Origin: an uncultured Halioglobus sp.
GTDB taxonomy: Bacteria > Pseudomonadota > Gammaproteobacteria > Pseudomonadales > Halieaceae
NCBI GenBank assembly: GCA_905480565.1
Contig: CAJQQW010000041.1
Coordinates: forward strand, 1 to 6,152
Direction: 5' to 3'
DNA: 6,152 nucleotides
Part shown: positions 1 to 6,152 of the stretch, in pieces
How positions within the stretch are numbered: position 1 is the stretch's first letter
Layout: each line of letters begins with the position of its first letter
Notes under the pieces: generated by a model
What the model was told of the DNA's origin: nothing
Seen by the model: only the letters and a program-made list of their open reading frames with translations
Database searches by the model: none
Program-made: the position numbers and the translations under genes

Positions 1-898
1 AAAGGCCGTCATCGTTGCTGGCGCCAACCAGCTGGACAAGATAATCATTACCTTCCGACCGACCTAACGACTTGTCTATCAGCCCCGCTTTCAGCGCCGT
101 CTGCCCTGCATCACCGCCCTGCTGACGCAGTAGATCCGGCAGGTTATTGACGTAGACCCCCACTGCTCCCTCGGTCAGGTTGCGCTGCAACTCAACGGTA
201 GACGTGTATTGCTGCCACAGGTCTCCCAACCAGCGAGCCGTAAGCGCTTTCACCGGCTCGGACATATCATCACGCAAAAAGGGCTCGACGTAGGATTTCT
301 GCTCCCCCGCTCGAAAAACGTGTACATTGATTGAGAGCTTGTCCAGCGCCTCACGAAAGTAATTACGATAACTGCTGAAACCCTCAAGCGCGACACCGCC
401 AAGGGGATGAGCAATCACTGTATCCGCATAACTCGCCAGCAAATACTGATCCTGAGTGTAGTAGTCGCCAAGCGCGATTATGGGTTTACCCGTTTCCCGG
501 AAAGCCTCCAGCGCGGGAGTAATCTCCTGTGTCTTGCTGATCCCGAGATACACGAGGGAATCCAGCTCCATAACAAGAGAATTAATCGCAGGGTCATCTG
601 TAGCGTACTCAATAGACTCGATGATATCCCTGAGTAAGACCTCGTGCTGTTCTGGCGACGGCTCCGAAAGTAACGCCTGCAGTGGATTTACTGCCGTCTT
701 CTGATCTACCACTGTGCCACTGATATTCAGCAATAATGCCGCCTTCTCCGGCAGGGGCTCAGGCCCGCCGCCCATGTAGACAAAATAGATCAGCGCCAGT
801 AAGACCAGAAACAGAATATTGGCCATGGCGAGCCGAATACGTGTAATCGCCGTCCAGATTCCCGCGACTATTCGGCGCAACAATGAAGGTTTACTCAT
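1..898 (-). CDS. sppA: Signal peptide peptidase SppA, 67-kDa type (N-terminal ~299 residues; continues beyond window)
   Basis: This is an inner-membrane serine protease of the Ser-Lys dyad type that degrades signal peptides left after secretion. The visible part begins with a basic N-terminus and one strong membrane segment (about residues 24-42), followed by the first protease-like domain. The stretch FRAGEQKSYVEPFLRDDM (residues 195-212) matches the E. coli SppA region holding the catalytic lysine, so Lys201 is the likely general base (E. coli Lys209). The nucleophilic serine lies in the C-terminal half, outside the window. The E. coli protein is about 618 residues, so roughly half is present and the reading frame is open to the edge. 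The ATG at 896-898 has a GGAG ribosome site 8 nt upstream. It is last in the visible arsC-wrbA-DUF2069-sppA cluster, 20 nt after the DUF2069 stop. The family call is confident. Confidence 0.93.
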   Translation of the reverse strand, partial: MSKPSLLRRIVAGIWTAITRIRLAMANILFLVLLALIYFVYMGGGPEPLPEKAALLLNISGTVVDQKTAVNPLQALLSEPSPEQHEVLLRDIIESIEYATDDPAINSLVMELDSLVYLGISKTQEITPALEAFRETGKPIIALGDYYTQDQYLLASYADTVIAHPLGGVALEGFSSYRNYFREALDKLSINVHVFRAGEQKSYVEPFLRDDMSEPVKALTARWLGDLWQQYTSTVELQRNLTEGAVGVYVNNLPDLLRQQGGDAGQTALKAGLIDKSLGRSEGNDYLVQLVGASNDDGL

Positions 899-918
899 GA
901 CTCTATCTCCAAATCGGC

Positions 919-2212
<1,294 letters not shown>

Positions 2213-2245
2213 GCAAGACCTCTGATCAATATTAACAGGACGTGA

Positions 2246-2254
2246 AGTATACCA
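2246..2254 (-). promoter_or_regulatory. Probable extended -10 promoter of the arsC-wrbA-DUF2069-sppA operon
   Basis: On the minus strand the sequence reads TGGTATACT. This is a 5/6 match to the -10 hexamer (TATACT, 2246-2251), preceded by the TG of an extended -10 element (2253-2254). The hexamer expected at the -35 position (CGCTGC) is poor, which is common when an extended -10 is present. Transcription would start near 2239, giving a leader of about 27 nt that contains the AGG ribosome site. Confidence 0.6.
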
Positions 2255-2325
2255 AAAATGCAGCAGACGCAGCGCCTGAAAGCGGAATGCATGCGATTCA
2301 ACCCGTGCAGCAGCCACCCGCTTCA

Positions 2326-2334
2326 TGCCATACT
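2326..2334 (+). promoter_or_regulatory. Possible extended -10 element immediately before yihY
   Basis: TGCCATACT contains an extended-10 TG (2326-2327) and a CATACT hexamer (2329-2334). There is no convincing -35. A start about 7 nt downstream would fall at the proposed yihY ATG (2341), implying a leaderless or nearly leaderless message. This is weak evidence taken alone. Confidence 0.25.
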
Positions 2335-2340
2335 ATTGGC

Positions 2341-3567
2341 ATGAAGCCTATCTCGATAATACGCGAAATCTGGCGTCGGATAACTTACCTCATTGGTCGA
2401 TTCGCCGCGGATCGCTGTTCAGAGAACGCAGCTGCACTGACCTATATGAGTCTGTTCGCACTGGTCCCGCTCCTGACTGTGCTCTACACCATGGCCTCTG
2501 CTATCCCTGCATTCCAGGGCGCCGAAAGCCAGATGCAAACGCTTCTGTTCAAACACATGGTGCCGCAGAGCAGCGCAGAGATTGAAAGCTATCTGGAAAA
2601 CTTTTCACAACAGGCAAAAAACCTGACCGGACCGGGAGTTGCCTTTCTGCTGGTCACCGCGGTACTCATGCTACGCAATATTGAAAAAGCCTTTAATCAG
2701 ATATGGCGTGCGAGAGAAAATCGCAGCCCACTGTCCAGTTTTCTGTTGTATTGGGCTGTGCTGACATTGGCGCCGATTTTGATCGGTCTGGCGTTGGCGA
2801 TGAGCACCTATCTATCCTCATTCACGGACACCCTCGCGTCTTATGATATTTTTGGCGCCCGGGCAGCGCTGTTGCGCATAACGCCACTGCTATTATCCAC
2901 TATGGGCTTTAGCCTGATGTACGCCGCTGTACCTAACTGCCGCGTGCCATTCAGGCACGTCATGATAGGCGGTTTTATTGTGGCACTGGTTTTTCATGCG
3001 GCCCGCAGCCTGTTTACCCAACTGGTTGCCCAATCCAGTATTACGTTCATCTATGGGGCATTCGCGGCGGTTCCCCTGTTTTTGCTCTGGATTTATCTGT
3101 CTTGGAATATCGTCTTGATGGGCGGCATTCTGGTGCACAGCCTGTCTGCCTACCAGAGTCGCGAACAGGCCGAGCGACCCATCGTCATGAAGGCGCTCCA
3201 GGTACTGCACTTATTCTGGCAAAAACAGCTGAGCGGTGATGCGGTACGCGAGCTCGAATTGCTCAATAACAAGCACGAAATCGTGCGCGGACTAGACAGT
3301 GAAACATGGGGGACAATACGCAATATTCTCCTCGATCAGCGCATCATCACTCAAAATGACAAGGGCCATTATCTGCTCAGCCGGGATCTCAATACCGTAT
3401 CTTTCTGGCAATTAAAGGAGTGGATCGAAGGCGAACTATCCCTTGATCAGCAGTTTGGCCAGGAAACAGATGGGTGGCTTGGCGCAGCAGAAGGACTGCT
3501 GGTTGCGGAACAAAAAGACCAGAGAACGTTGCTGTCTGACAGCCTTGTGGTTATCTTTCAAAAATGA
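2341..3567 (+). CDS. yihY: YihY/BrkB family inner-membrane protein, long form with C-terminal extension (408 aa)
   Basis: This is a polytopic inner-membrane protein of the YihY/BrkB family. Such genes were once called ribonuclease BN (rbn), a name since assigned to a different gene, so RNase activity should not be inferred. About six membrane segments are visible, near residues 34-56, 98-116, 132-158, 180-198, 205-226 and 238-268. The conserved N-terminal block NAAALTYMSLFALVPLLTV and the IYGAFAAVPLFLLWIYLSW block are typical. Residues about 280-408 form a soluble extension absent from 290-aa E. coli YihY. Its spacing of helices and GLDSETWGTIRNILLDQRII resembles a winged-helix domain, which is an inference. 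The start MKPISIIREIW aligns with the family N-terminus. Longer in-frame starts at 2242 and 2287 cross the intergenic region and look non-coding. No ribosome site precedes the chosen ATG. The stop overlaps the next gene (ATGA). Confidence 0.9.
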   Translation: MKPISIIREIWRRITYLIGRFAADRCSENAAALTYMSLFALVPLLTVLYTMASAIPAFQGAESQMQTLLFKHMVPQSSAEIESYLENFSQQAKNLTGPGVAFLLVTAVLMLRNIEKAFNQIWRARENRSPLSSFLLYWAVLTLAPILIGLALAMSTYLSSFTDTLASYDIFGARAALLRITPLLLSTMGFSLMYAAVPNCRVPFRHVMIGGFIVALVFHAARSLFTQLVAQSSITFIYGAFAAVPLFLLWIYLSWNIVLMGGILVHSLSAYQSREQAERPIVMKALQVLHLFWQKQLSGDAVRELELLNNKHEIVRGLDSETWGTIRNILLDQRIITQNDKGHYLLSRDLNTVSFWQLKEWIEGELSLDQQFGQETDGWLGAAEGLLVAEQKDQRTLLSDSLVVIFQK

Positions 3568-4006
3568 GGTGCGCGGCGGCCACACTCTTGCTGACACTGC
3601 TCACAGCCTGCGCGGACAAAGGCGGGGCACCCGCCCCTGAGCTGGACGAATTGCGGGGACAGTGGGTCGTTATTACTACTGGGCCCAGTGGTGCAAACCC
3701 TGCATTGAAGAGATTCCGGAATTGAACGCACTGAACGAGGCGTATGACACGGTGACCGTACTCGGCGTCAACTATGATGGCGCGACCGGCGCTGACCTCG
3801 ACGCTCAGACCCGGTCGCTGGGCGTTAACTTTCCCACACTTGAGAATGACCCGTCCGGCCAATTGGGCATCCCGCGACCCGTAGCGCTGCCAACTACGCT
3901 GATTTTGTCCCCCCGCGGGGAGCTGAAAGAAACCCTGCTGGGGCCACAAACACTGGACTCCCTGTCGCTGGCAACAGAACAGACCGTTATAAGCGACAAA
4001 AAATAA
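3564..4006 (+). pseudogene. TlpA/thioredoxin-like lipoprotein, interrupted by a one-base frameshift
   Basis: The gene encodes a periplasmic thiol-disulfide protein tethered as a lipoprotein, but it is split over two frames. The first frame starts at an ATG overlapping the yihY stop. It gives a lipoprotein signal (MRCAAATLLLTLLTAC, lipobox LTAC, Cys16), a short linker and LRGQWVVI, then runs out of frame and stops at 3725. The thioredoxin domain continues in the -1 frame from about 3675 to the TAA at 4004-4006: YWAQWCKPC with the CxxC pair (codons at 3692-3694 and 3701-3703), and the cis-proline region [17 protein letters not shown]. Restoring one base near 3672-3677, for example AAC for Asn, gives WVVINYWAQWCKPC and a 147-residue protein of normal layout. 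Alanine at lipoprotein +2 suggests outer-membrane sorting. The cause may be sequencing error, a recent mutation or, less likely, recoding. Coupled to yihY; no separate ribosome site. Confidence 0.85.
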
Positions 4007-4030
4007 AAAAACCGGCCATAAAAAGGCCGG
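3998..4030 (-). terminator. Intrinsic terminator oriented along the minus strand
   Basis: The hairpin has stem arms CCGGCC (4012-4017) and GGCCGG (4025-4030) with a 7-nt loop. Read on the minus strand it is followed by seven T, one A and six T (4011 down to 3998), a textbook Rho-independent terminator. On the plus strand the stem is followed by CCTGCAGG with no T-run, so it is not a classical terminator for the yihY operon, although the hairpin could still shield that mRNA's 3' end. The T-tract overlaps the final codons of the thioredoxin-like gene. Confidence 0.7.
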
Positions 4031-4129
4031 CCTGCAGGGGCAACTGCCCTCGCTTAATGGTGCGTGACCTGGATGGAATCCAGTTCGGCCTATCCGCTAC
4101 ACCAGCTCATTGCAGCATTCGTGGGCAGC
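4000..4129 (-). ncRNA. Candidate small RNA ending at the minus-strand terminator (speculative)
   Basis: A minus-strand transcript could start near 4129 from a weak promoter with -35 TTGCGC (4160-4165), an 18-nt spacer and -10 TATACG (4136-4141), and end at the terminator at 3998-4030. The intervening sequence is rich in inverted repeats: CTGGAT/ATCCAG (4070-4084) with a triloop, GGGCA/TGCCC (about 4038-4049), and TGGTGT pairing with GCACCA at 4058-4104. No open reading frame of useful length and no standard tRNA fold was found in it. The terminator is the solid part; the promoter and the transcript are inference. It could equally be the decayed end of a lost minus-strand gene. Confidence 0.22.
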
Positions 4130-4137
4130 GGCTGCCG

Positions 4138-4143
4138 TATAAT
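4138..4143 (+). promoter_or_regulatory. Possible cysK promoter -10 (TATAAT)
   Basis: This is a perfect TATAAT on the plus strand followed by a C/G-rich stretch. I find no acceptable -35 at 16-18 nt and no extended-10 TG, so the match may be chance. If used, transcription starts near 4150 and cysK has a leader of about 130 nt that includes the hairpin at 4210-4239. A cysteine-regulon (CysB) site could replace the missing -35, but I cannot recognise one. Confidence 0.25.
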
Positions 4144-4209
4144 TATGACTCCGCCCCCCGCGCAAAGTTCACTCCTGACGCAAATTATCCTGCGATCTCA
4201 CGATTGAAC

Positions 4210-4239
4210 CCCCGATATGGACACTGCCTGTCATCGGGG
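4210..4239 (+). other. Stem-loop in the cysK upstream region
   Basis: CCCCGAT (4210-4216) is perfectly complementary to ATCGGGG (4233-4239). Inside, GACA (4220-4223) pairs with TGTC (4229-4232) around a 5-nt loop, leaving a 3-nt bulge. No T-run follows in either direction, so it is not an intrinsic terminator. It may be an RNA structure in the cysK leader or an operator. Its function is unknown. Confidence 0.4.
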
Positions 4240-4246
4240 CTAGTCT

Positions 4247-4262
4247 GTCAACACACTTTGAC
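4247..4262. repeat. Short inverted repeat 20 bp upstream of cysK (GTCAA-N6-TTGAC)
   Basis: GTCAA (4247-4251) and TTGAC (4258-4262) are perfect inverted 5-bp arms spaced by 6 bp, ending 19 bp before the cysK ATG. The geometry would suit a dimeric regulator half-site pair, but 5-bp arms are short enough to arise by chance. No known consensus is claimed. Confidence 0.25.
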
Positions 4263-4281
4263 GTGCGGAATACGGCTCACA

Positions 4282-5262
4282 ATGACAAAACTTTATCAAA
4301 ACAACGCAGAGACTATCGGTGGCACACCCCTGGTCAAAATAAATCACATCAGCGATGGCAACATCTACGGCAAGCTGGAGAATCGCAACCCCGCTATGTC
4401 GGTGAAATGTCGCATCGGCGCCAGCATGGTCGCCGCAGCAGAAAAAGACGGCAGCCTCAAGCCTGGTATGACGATCGTCGAACCTACCAGCGGCAATACC
4501 GGGATTGCCCTGGCATTTGTGGCCGCCGCCCGAGGCTATAACTGCATCCTGACAATGCCCAATACAATGAGCCTTGAGCGTCGCATGCTAATGAAGTCAT
4601 TGGGTGCCGAAATCATTCTCACTGATGGAGCCAAAGGCATCCCCGCCGCGATAGAACGGGCGGACACTATCACCAGCTCAGATCCGGGCAAGTACTGGGG
4701 CCCACACCAGTTCGAGAACCCGGCTAATCCGGCTATCCACGAACAGACTACGGGCCCCGAAATCTGGGATGATACGGAGGGTGACATCGATATTTTTGTG
4801 TCCGGCGTTGGAACCGGGGGCACCATCAGCGGCGTCGCCTCGTACCTAAAGAAAACGCGCAGCAAGAACGTGCTTTGCGTGGCAGTTGAGCCGGACACCA
4901 CCACCATGATTACCGCCGCCAAAGCCGGTGAAGAACCCACCCATGCTCCGCACAAGATACAGGGTATTGGTGCAGGTTTTGTGCCGCAGAACTTGCAGCT
5001 TGACCTGGTCGACCAGGTTGAGCAGGTGTCGAGTGAAGAAGCCATGGAGTGGGCGCACAAACTGATGCAAAGAGAAGGTATCCTCGCGGGCATTTCCTCC
5101 GGCGCAGCCATGGCAGTCGCCCACCGACTGTCTCAGCAGGCGGAAAATAAAGGAAAGCTAATTGTCGCTATACTGCCGGATTCCGGCGAACGTTACCTCT
5201 CTACGGCCCTCTTCGCCGACAGCTTCTCCGATAACGAAAAGGTTCAGGCCACCATTACCTGA
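4282..5262 (+). CDS. cysK: Cysteine synthase A (O-acetylserine sulfhydrylase), 326 aa
   Basis: This is a cytoplasmic pyridoxal-phosphate enzyme that makes L-cysteine from O-acetylserine and sulfide, the last step of assimilatory cysteine synthesis. The PLP Schiff-base lysine is Lys42 in [11 protein letters not shown]. The substrate loop TSGNTG is at 69-74, the phosphate-binding GVGTGGT at 175-181, [10 protein letters not shown] at 224-233, GISSGA at 270-275 and [10 protein letters not shown] at 299-308. Length and motifs match CysK (about 323 aa) rather than the shorter CysM. The start [18 protein letters not shown] aligns with the family. The frame stays open upstream to 4057, but those 75 extra residues are unlike any CysK N-terminus and span the hairpins and intergenic DNA. 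Only a weak GGA lies upstream (4266-4268), so the ribosome site is poor. It faces the GNAT gene convergently with stops 3 bp apart. Confidence 0.96.
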   Translation: MTKLYQNNAETIGGTPLVKINHISDGNIYGKLENRNPAMSVKCRIGASMVAAAEKDGSLKPGMTIVEPTSGNTGIALAFVAAARGYNCILTMPNTMSLERRMLMKSLGAEIILTDGAKGIPAAIERADTITSSDPGKYWGPHQFENPANPAIHEQTTGPEIWDDTEGDIDIFVSGVGTGGTISGVASYLKKTRSKNVLCVAVEPDTTTMITAAKAGEEPTHAPHKIQGIGAGFVPQNLQLDLVDQVEQVSSEEAMEWAHKLMQREGILAGISSGAAMAVAHRLSQQAENKGKLIVAILPDSGERYLSTALFADSFSDNEKVQATIT

Positions 5263-5265
5263 ACA

Positions 5266-5856
5266 CTATGTCTCCTGCGTGCGCGCAAGAAGCTCCTGCA
5301 GTTGCTGTTTGACAATCGGCCACTCCCGGTCGATTACGCTGTAGTACACCGAATCGCGCACGTGGTTACCCTGAACGATCATATGATTGCGCAGCACGCC
5401 CTCCCGCGTCGCACCCATTCGCTGCAGCGCCGTCTGTGAGCGCTTGTTACGCAGATCCGTCTTGAACTCTACCCGCACGCAGCCCAGCTGCTCGAAAGCA
5501 TGAGTCAGCAACAGCAACTTTGTCTCTGTATTTAAAGCGGTACGCTGCCAGTCGCGGCCTAACCACGTCCAGCCAATCTCAAGACTGCGGTGCTCTGGCC
5601 TGATGTTCAGATAACGCGTGCTGCCGACCGCACGCCCCCGGCCAATTTCTACGATTGTGAAAGCGACCTGGTCGCTGGCTGACAGCGCCTCATCAATCCA
5701 GTGACGCGTATCTGCCAGATCGATAAAACACGGACGCGGCAGGTAGTCCCAGTCTCCCTGCTGCTGCCCGCGATTGTAAAGTCCTTGCGCATGGTCCGCA
5801 TCCAGTGGAGCCAGGCGCACCAGGTGACCCGTAAGTACCACCGGACTAACCTGCAT
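5266..5856 (-). CDS. GNAT N-acetyltransferase, RimJ/RimL type (196 aa)
   Basis: This is an acetyl-CoA-dependent N-acetyltransferase of the RimJ/RimL-like GNAT group; the acceptor (protein N-terminus, amino acid or small amine) cannot be told from sequence. The family outline is clear: an N-terminal strand with LVRLAPLDADHAQGLY (12-27), a central AVGSTRYLNIRPEHRSLEIGWTW split across strands 76-98, the acetyl-CoA region WQRTALNTETKLLLLTHAFE (103-122), then VRVEFKTDLRNKRSQTALQR and MGATREGVLRNHMI (127-160). The usual glycine-rich Q/RxxGxG/A loop is not evident; the segment reads QRTALN. The ATG at 5854-5856 has a strong GGGAGAG ribosome site 5 nt away, so the longer GTG start at 5883 is rejected. 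It follows the qor-like gene on the same strand after 68 nt and may be co-transcribed. Confidence 0.9.
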   Translation of the reverse strand: MQVSPVVLTGHLVRLAPLDADHAQGLYNRGQQQGDWDYLPRPCFIDLADTRHWIDEALSASDQVAFTIVEIGRGRAVGSTRYLNIRPEHRSLEIGWTWLGRDWQRTALNTETKLLLLTHAFEQLGCVRVEFKTDLRNKRSQTALQRMGATREGVLRNHMIVQGNHVRDSVYYSVIDREWPIVKQQLQELLARTQET

Positions 5857-5924
5857 GACGACTCTCCCGTATACGAAAATCACTCATTAACTCACACTCC
5901 ATTGCAACGATCGTCCTATGATAG

Positions 5925-6152
5925 TCAGGGGATAAGAACCGTGGAACCGCTGGTCTTGCGACCCTCCAGATCCCGATGCGCCTGTTGAACATCCTGCAGC
6001 GCATAGCGTTGATTGATCTCCACCATCAATTCGCCCGAGACAACACGCGAAAATACATCCTCCGATGACTTCTGCAGCTCCGCCTCACTGGCGGTATAGG
6101 TCAGCATCGTAGGTCTTGTTATAAACAGGGAACCCTTGTTGGCTAATATTTG
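5925..6152 (-). CDS. qor: NADPH:quinone oxidoreductase, Qor/zeta-crystallin type (C-terminal 75 residues; begins beyond window)
   Basis: This is the C-terminal end of a medium-chain dehydrogenase/reductase of the Qor type, a cytoplasmic NADPH-dependent one-electron quinone reductase. The frame is open to the window edge, beginning QILANKGSLFITRPTM. It continues through ELMVEINQRYALQDVQQAHR and ends LEGRKTSGSTVLIP, the characteristic closing block of E. coli QorA-like proteins (TRPS..., QRYPLKDA..AH..LE.R...GS..LIP). The nucleotide-binding domain and N-terminus are outside the window, so catalytic and cofactor residues cannot be inspected. The internal ATG at 6105-6107 is not the start, because homologous sequence continues upstream. 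It is followed by the GNAT gene on the same strand, with no clear terminator between them. Confidence 0.88.
   Translation of the reverse strand, partial: QILANKGSLFITRPTMLTYTASEAELQKSSEDVFSRVVSGELMVEINQRYALQDVQQAHRDLEGRKTSGSTVLIP

Noticed and set aside
407..704. Two plus-strand open frames of about 75 codons.
   Set aside because: They lie opposite the clearly coding sppA frame and show no protein-like features.
2221..2240. AT-rich imperfect palindrome (TGATCAATATTAACA) in the arsC leader as a LysR-type site.
   Set aside because: The arms match poorly when aligned about a centre, and the T-N11-A pattern alone is too common to report.
3662..4006. Separate cytoplasmic thioredoxin starting at the GTG at 3662.
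   Set aside because: There is no ribosome site, and it would begin inside the first strand of the fold. The lipoprotein signal just upstream in the other frame completes it, so a split gene explains the data better.
4054..4089. Minus-strand peptide tail [11 protein letters not shown] followed by TAA shortly before the terminator, possibly the end of a lost gene.
   Set aside because: It is preceded by an in-frame TAG at 4090-4092, and no upstream frame gives a recognisable protein. Too short to support.
4056..4110. tRNA-like fragment on the minus strand ending in GCACCA, with GTAGCGGATAG resembling a D-arm.
   Set aside because: No matching acceptor stem exists, the would-be T-arm has the wrong loop and stem, and there is no anticodon arm of correct size. 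Chance or a very decayed relic.
4057..4281. In-frame 75-residue N-terminal extension of cysK from an ATG at 4057.
   Set aside because: CysK proteins begin at [12 protein letters not shown] sequence. The extension has no family similarity, spans the hairpin and inverted repeat, and makes the protein far longer than the usual 323 residues.
4536..5111. Minus-strand 191-codon open frame opposite cysK.
   Set aside because: cysK carries every conserved motif on the plus strand. The opposing frame is a by-product of codon use and has no recognisable domain.

Overview
The window is ordinary chromosomal DNA from a gammaproteobacterium. The best guess is a Pseudomonas relative or a marine Cellvibrionales/Halieaceae-type lineage. 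The clue is gene order: a YfgD-type ArsC, a WrbA-like flavoprotein and a DUF2069 membrane protein sit divergent from a long-form YihY followed by a thioredoxin-like lipoprotein. This matches, from memory, the arrangement around PA0948-PA0953 in Pseudomonas aeruginosa. Base composition looks even, and I see no mobile element, CRISPR array, rRNA or credible tRNA.

Layout. Positions 1-2212 hold a minus-strand cluster transcribed arsC > wrbA > DUF2069 > sppA. Its junctions are TGATG and ATGA overlaps and then a 20-nt gap, so it is almost certainly one operon. A good extended -10 promoter lies at 2246-2254. Divergently, yihY (2341-3567) is followed with an ATGA overlap by a TlpA/thioredoxin-like lipoprotein gene (3564-4006). 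That second gene is split by a one-base frameshift just before its CxxC active site. The 275-bp gap 4007-4281 holds an intrinsic terminator pointing along the minus strand, a possible small RNA ending at it, and hairpins in the cysK leader. Next come cysK (4282-5262, plus) and, convergent with only 3 bp between stops, a RimJ/RimL-type GNAT acetyltransferase (5266-5856, minus). The window ends in the C-terminal part of a Qor-type quinone oxidoreductase (minus, cut by the window edge).

How they fit together. Several products are redox enzymes: WrbA (quinone reduction), the ArsC-like reductase, the thioredoxin-like lipoprotein and Qor. CysK makes cysteine. YihY, DUF2069 and SppA are inner-membrane proteins. 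Co-transcription is well supported, but a shared pathway is only inference.

I found no clear undescribed system. The observations most worth checking are the frameshift in the thioredoxin-like gene, and the strong minus-oriented terminator between two plus-strand genes with no obvious gene feeding it.
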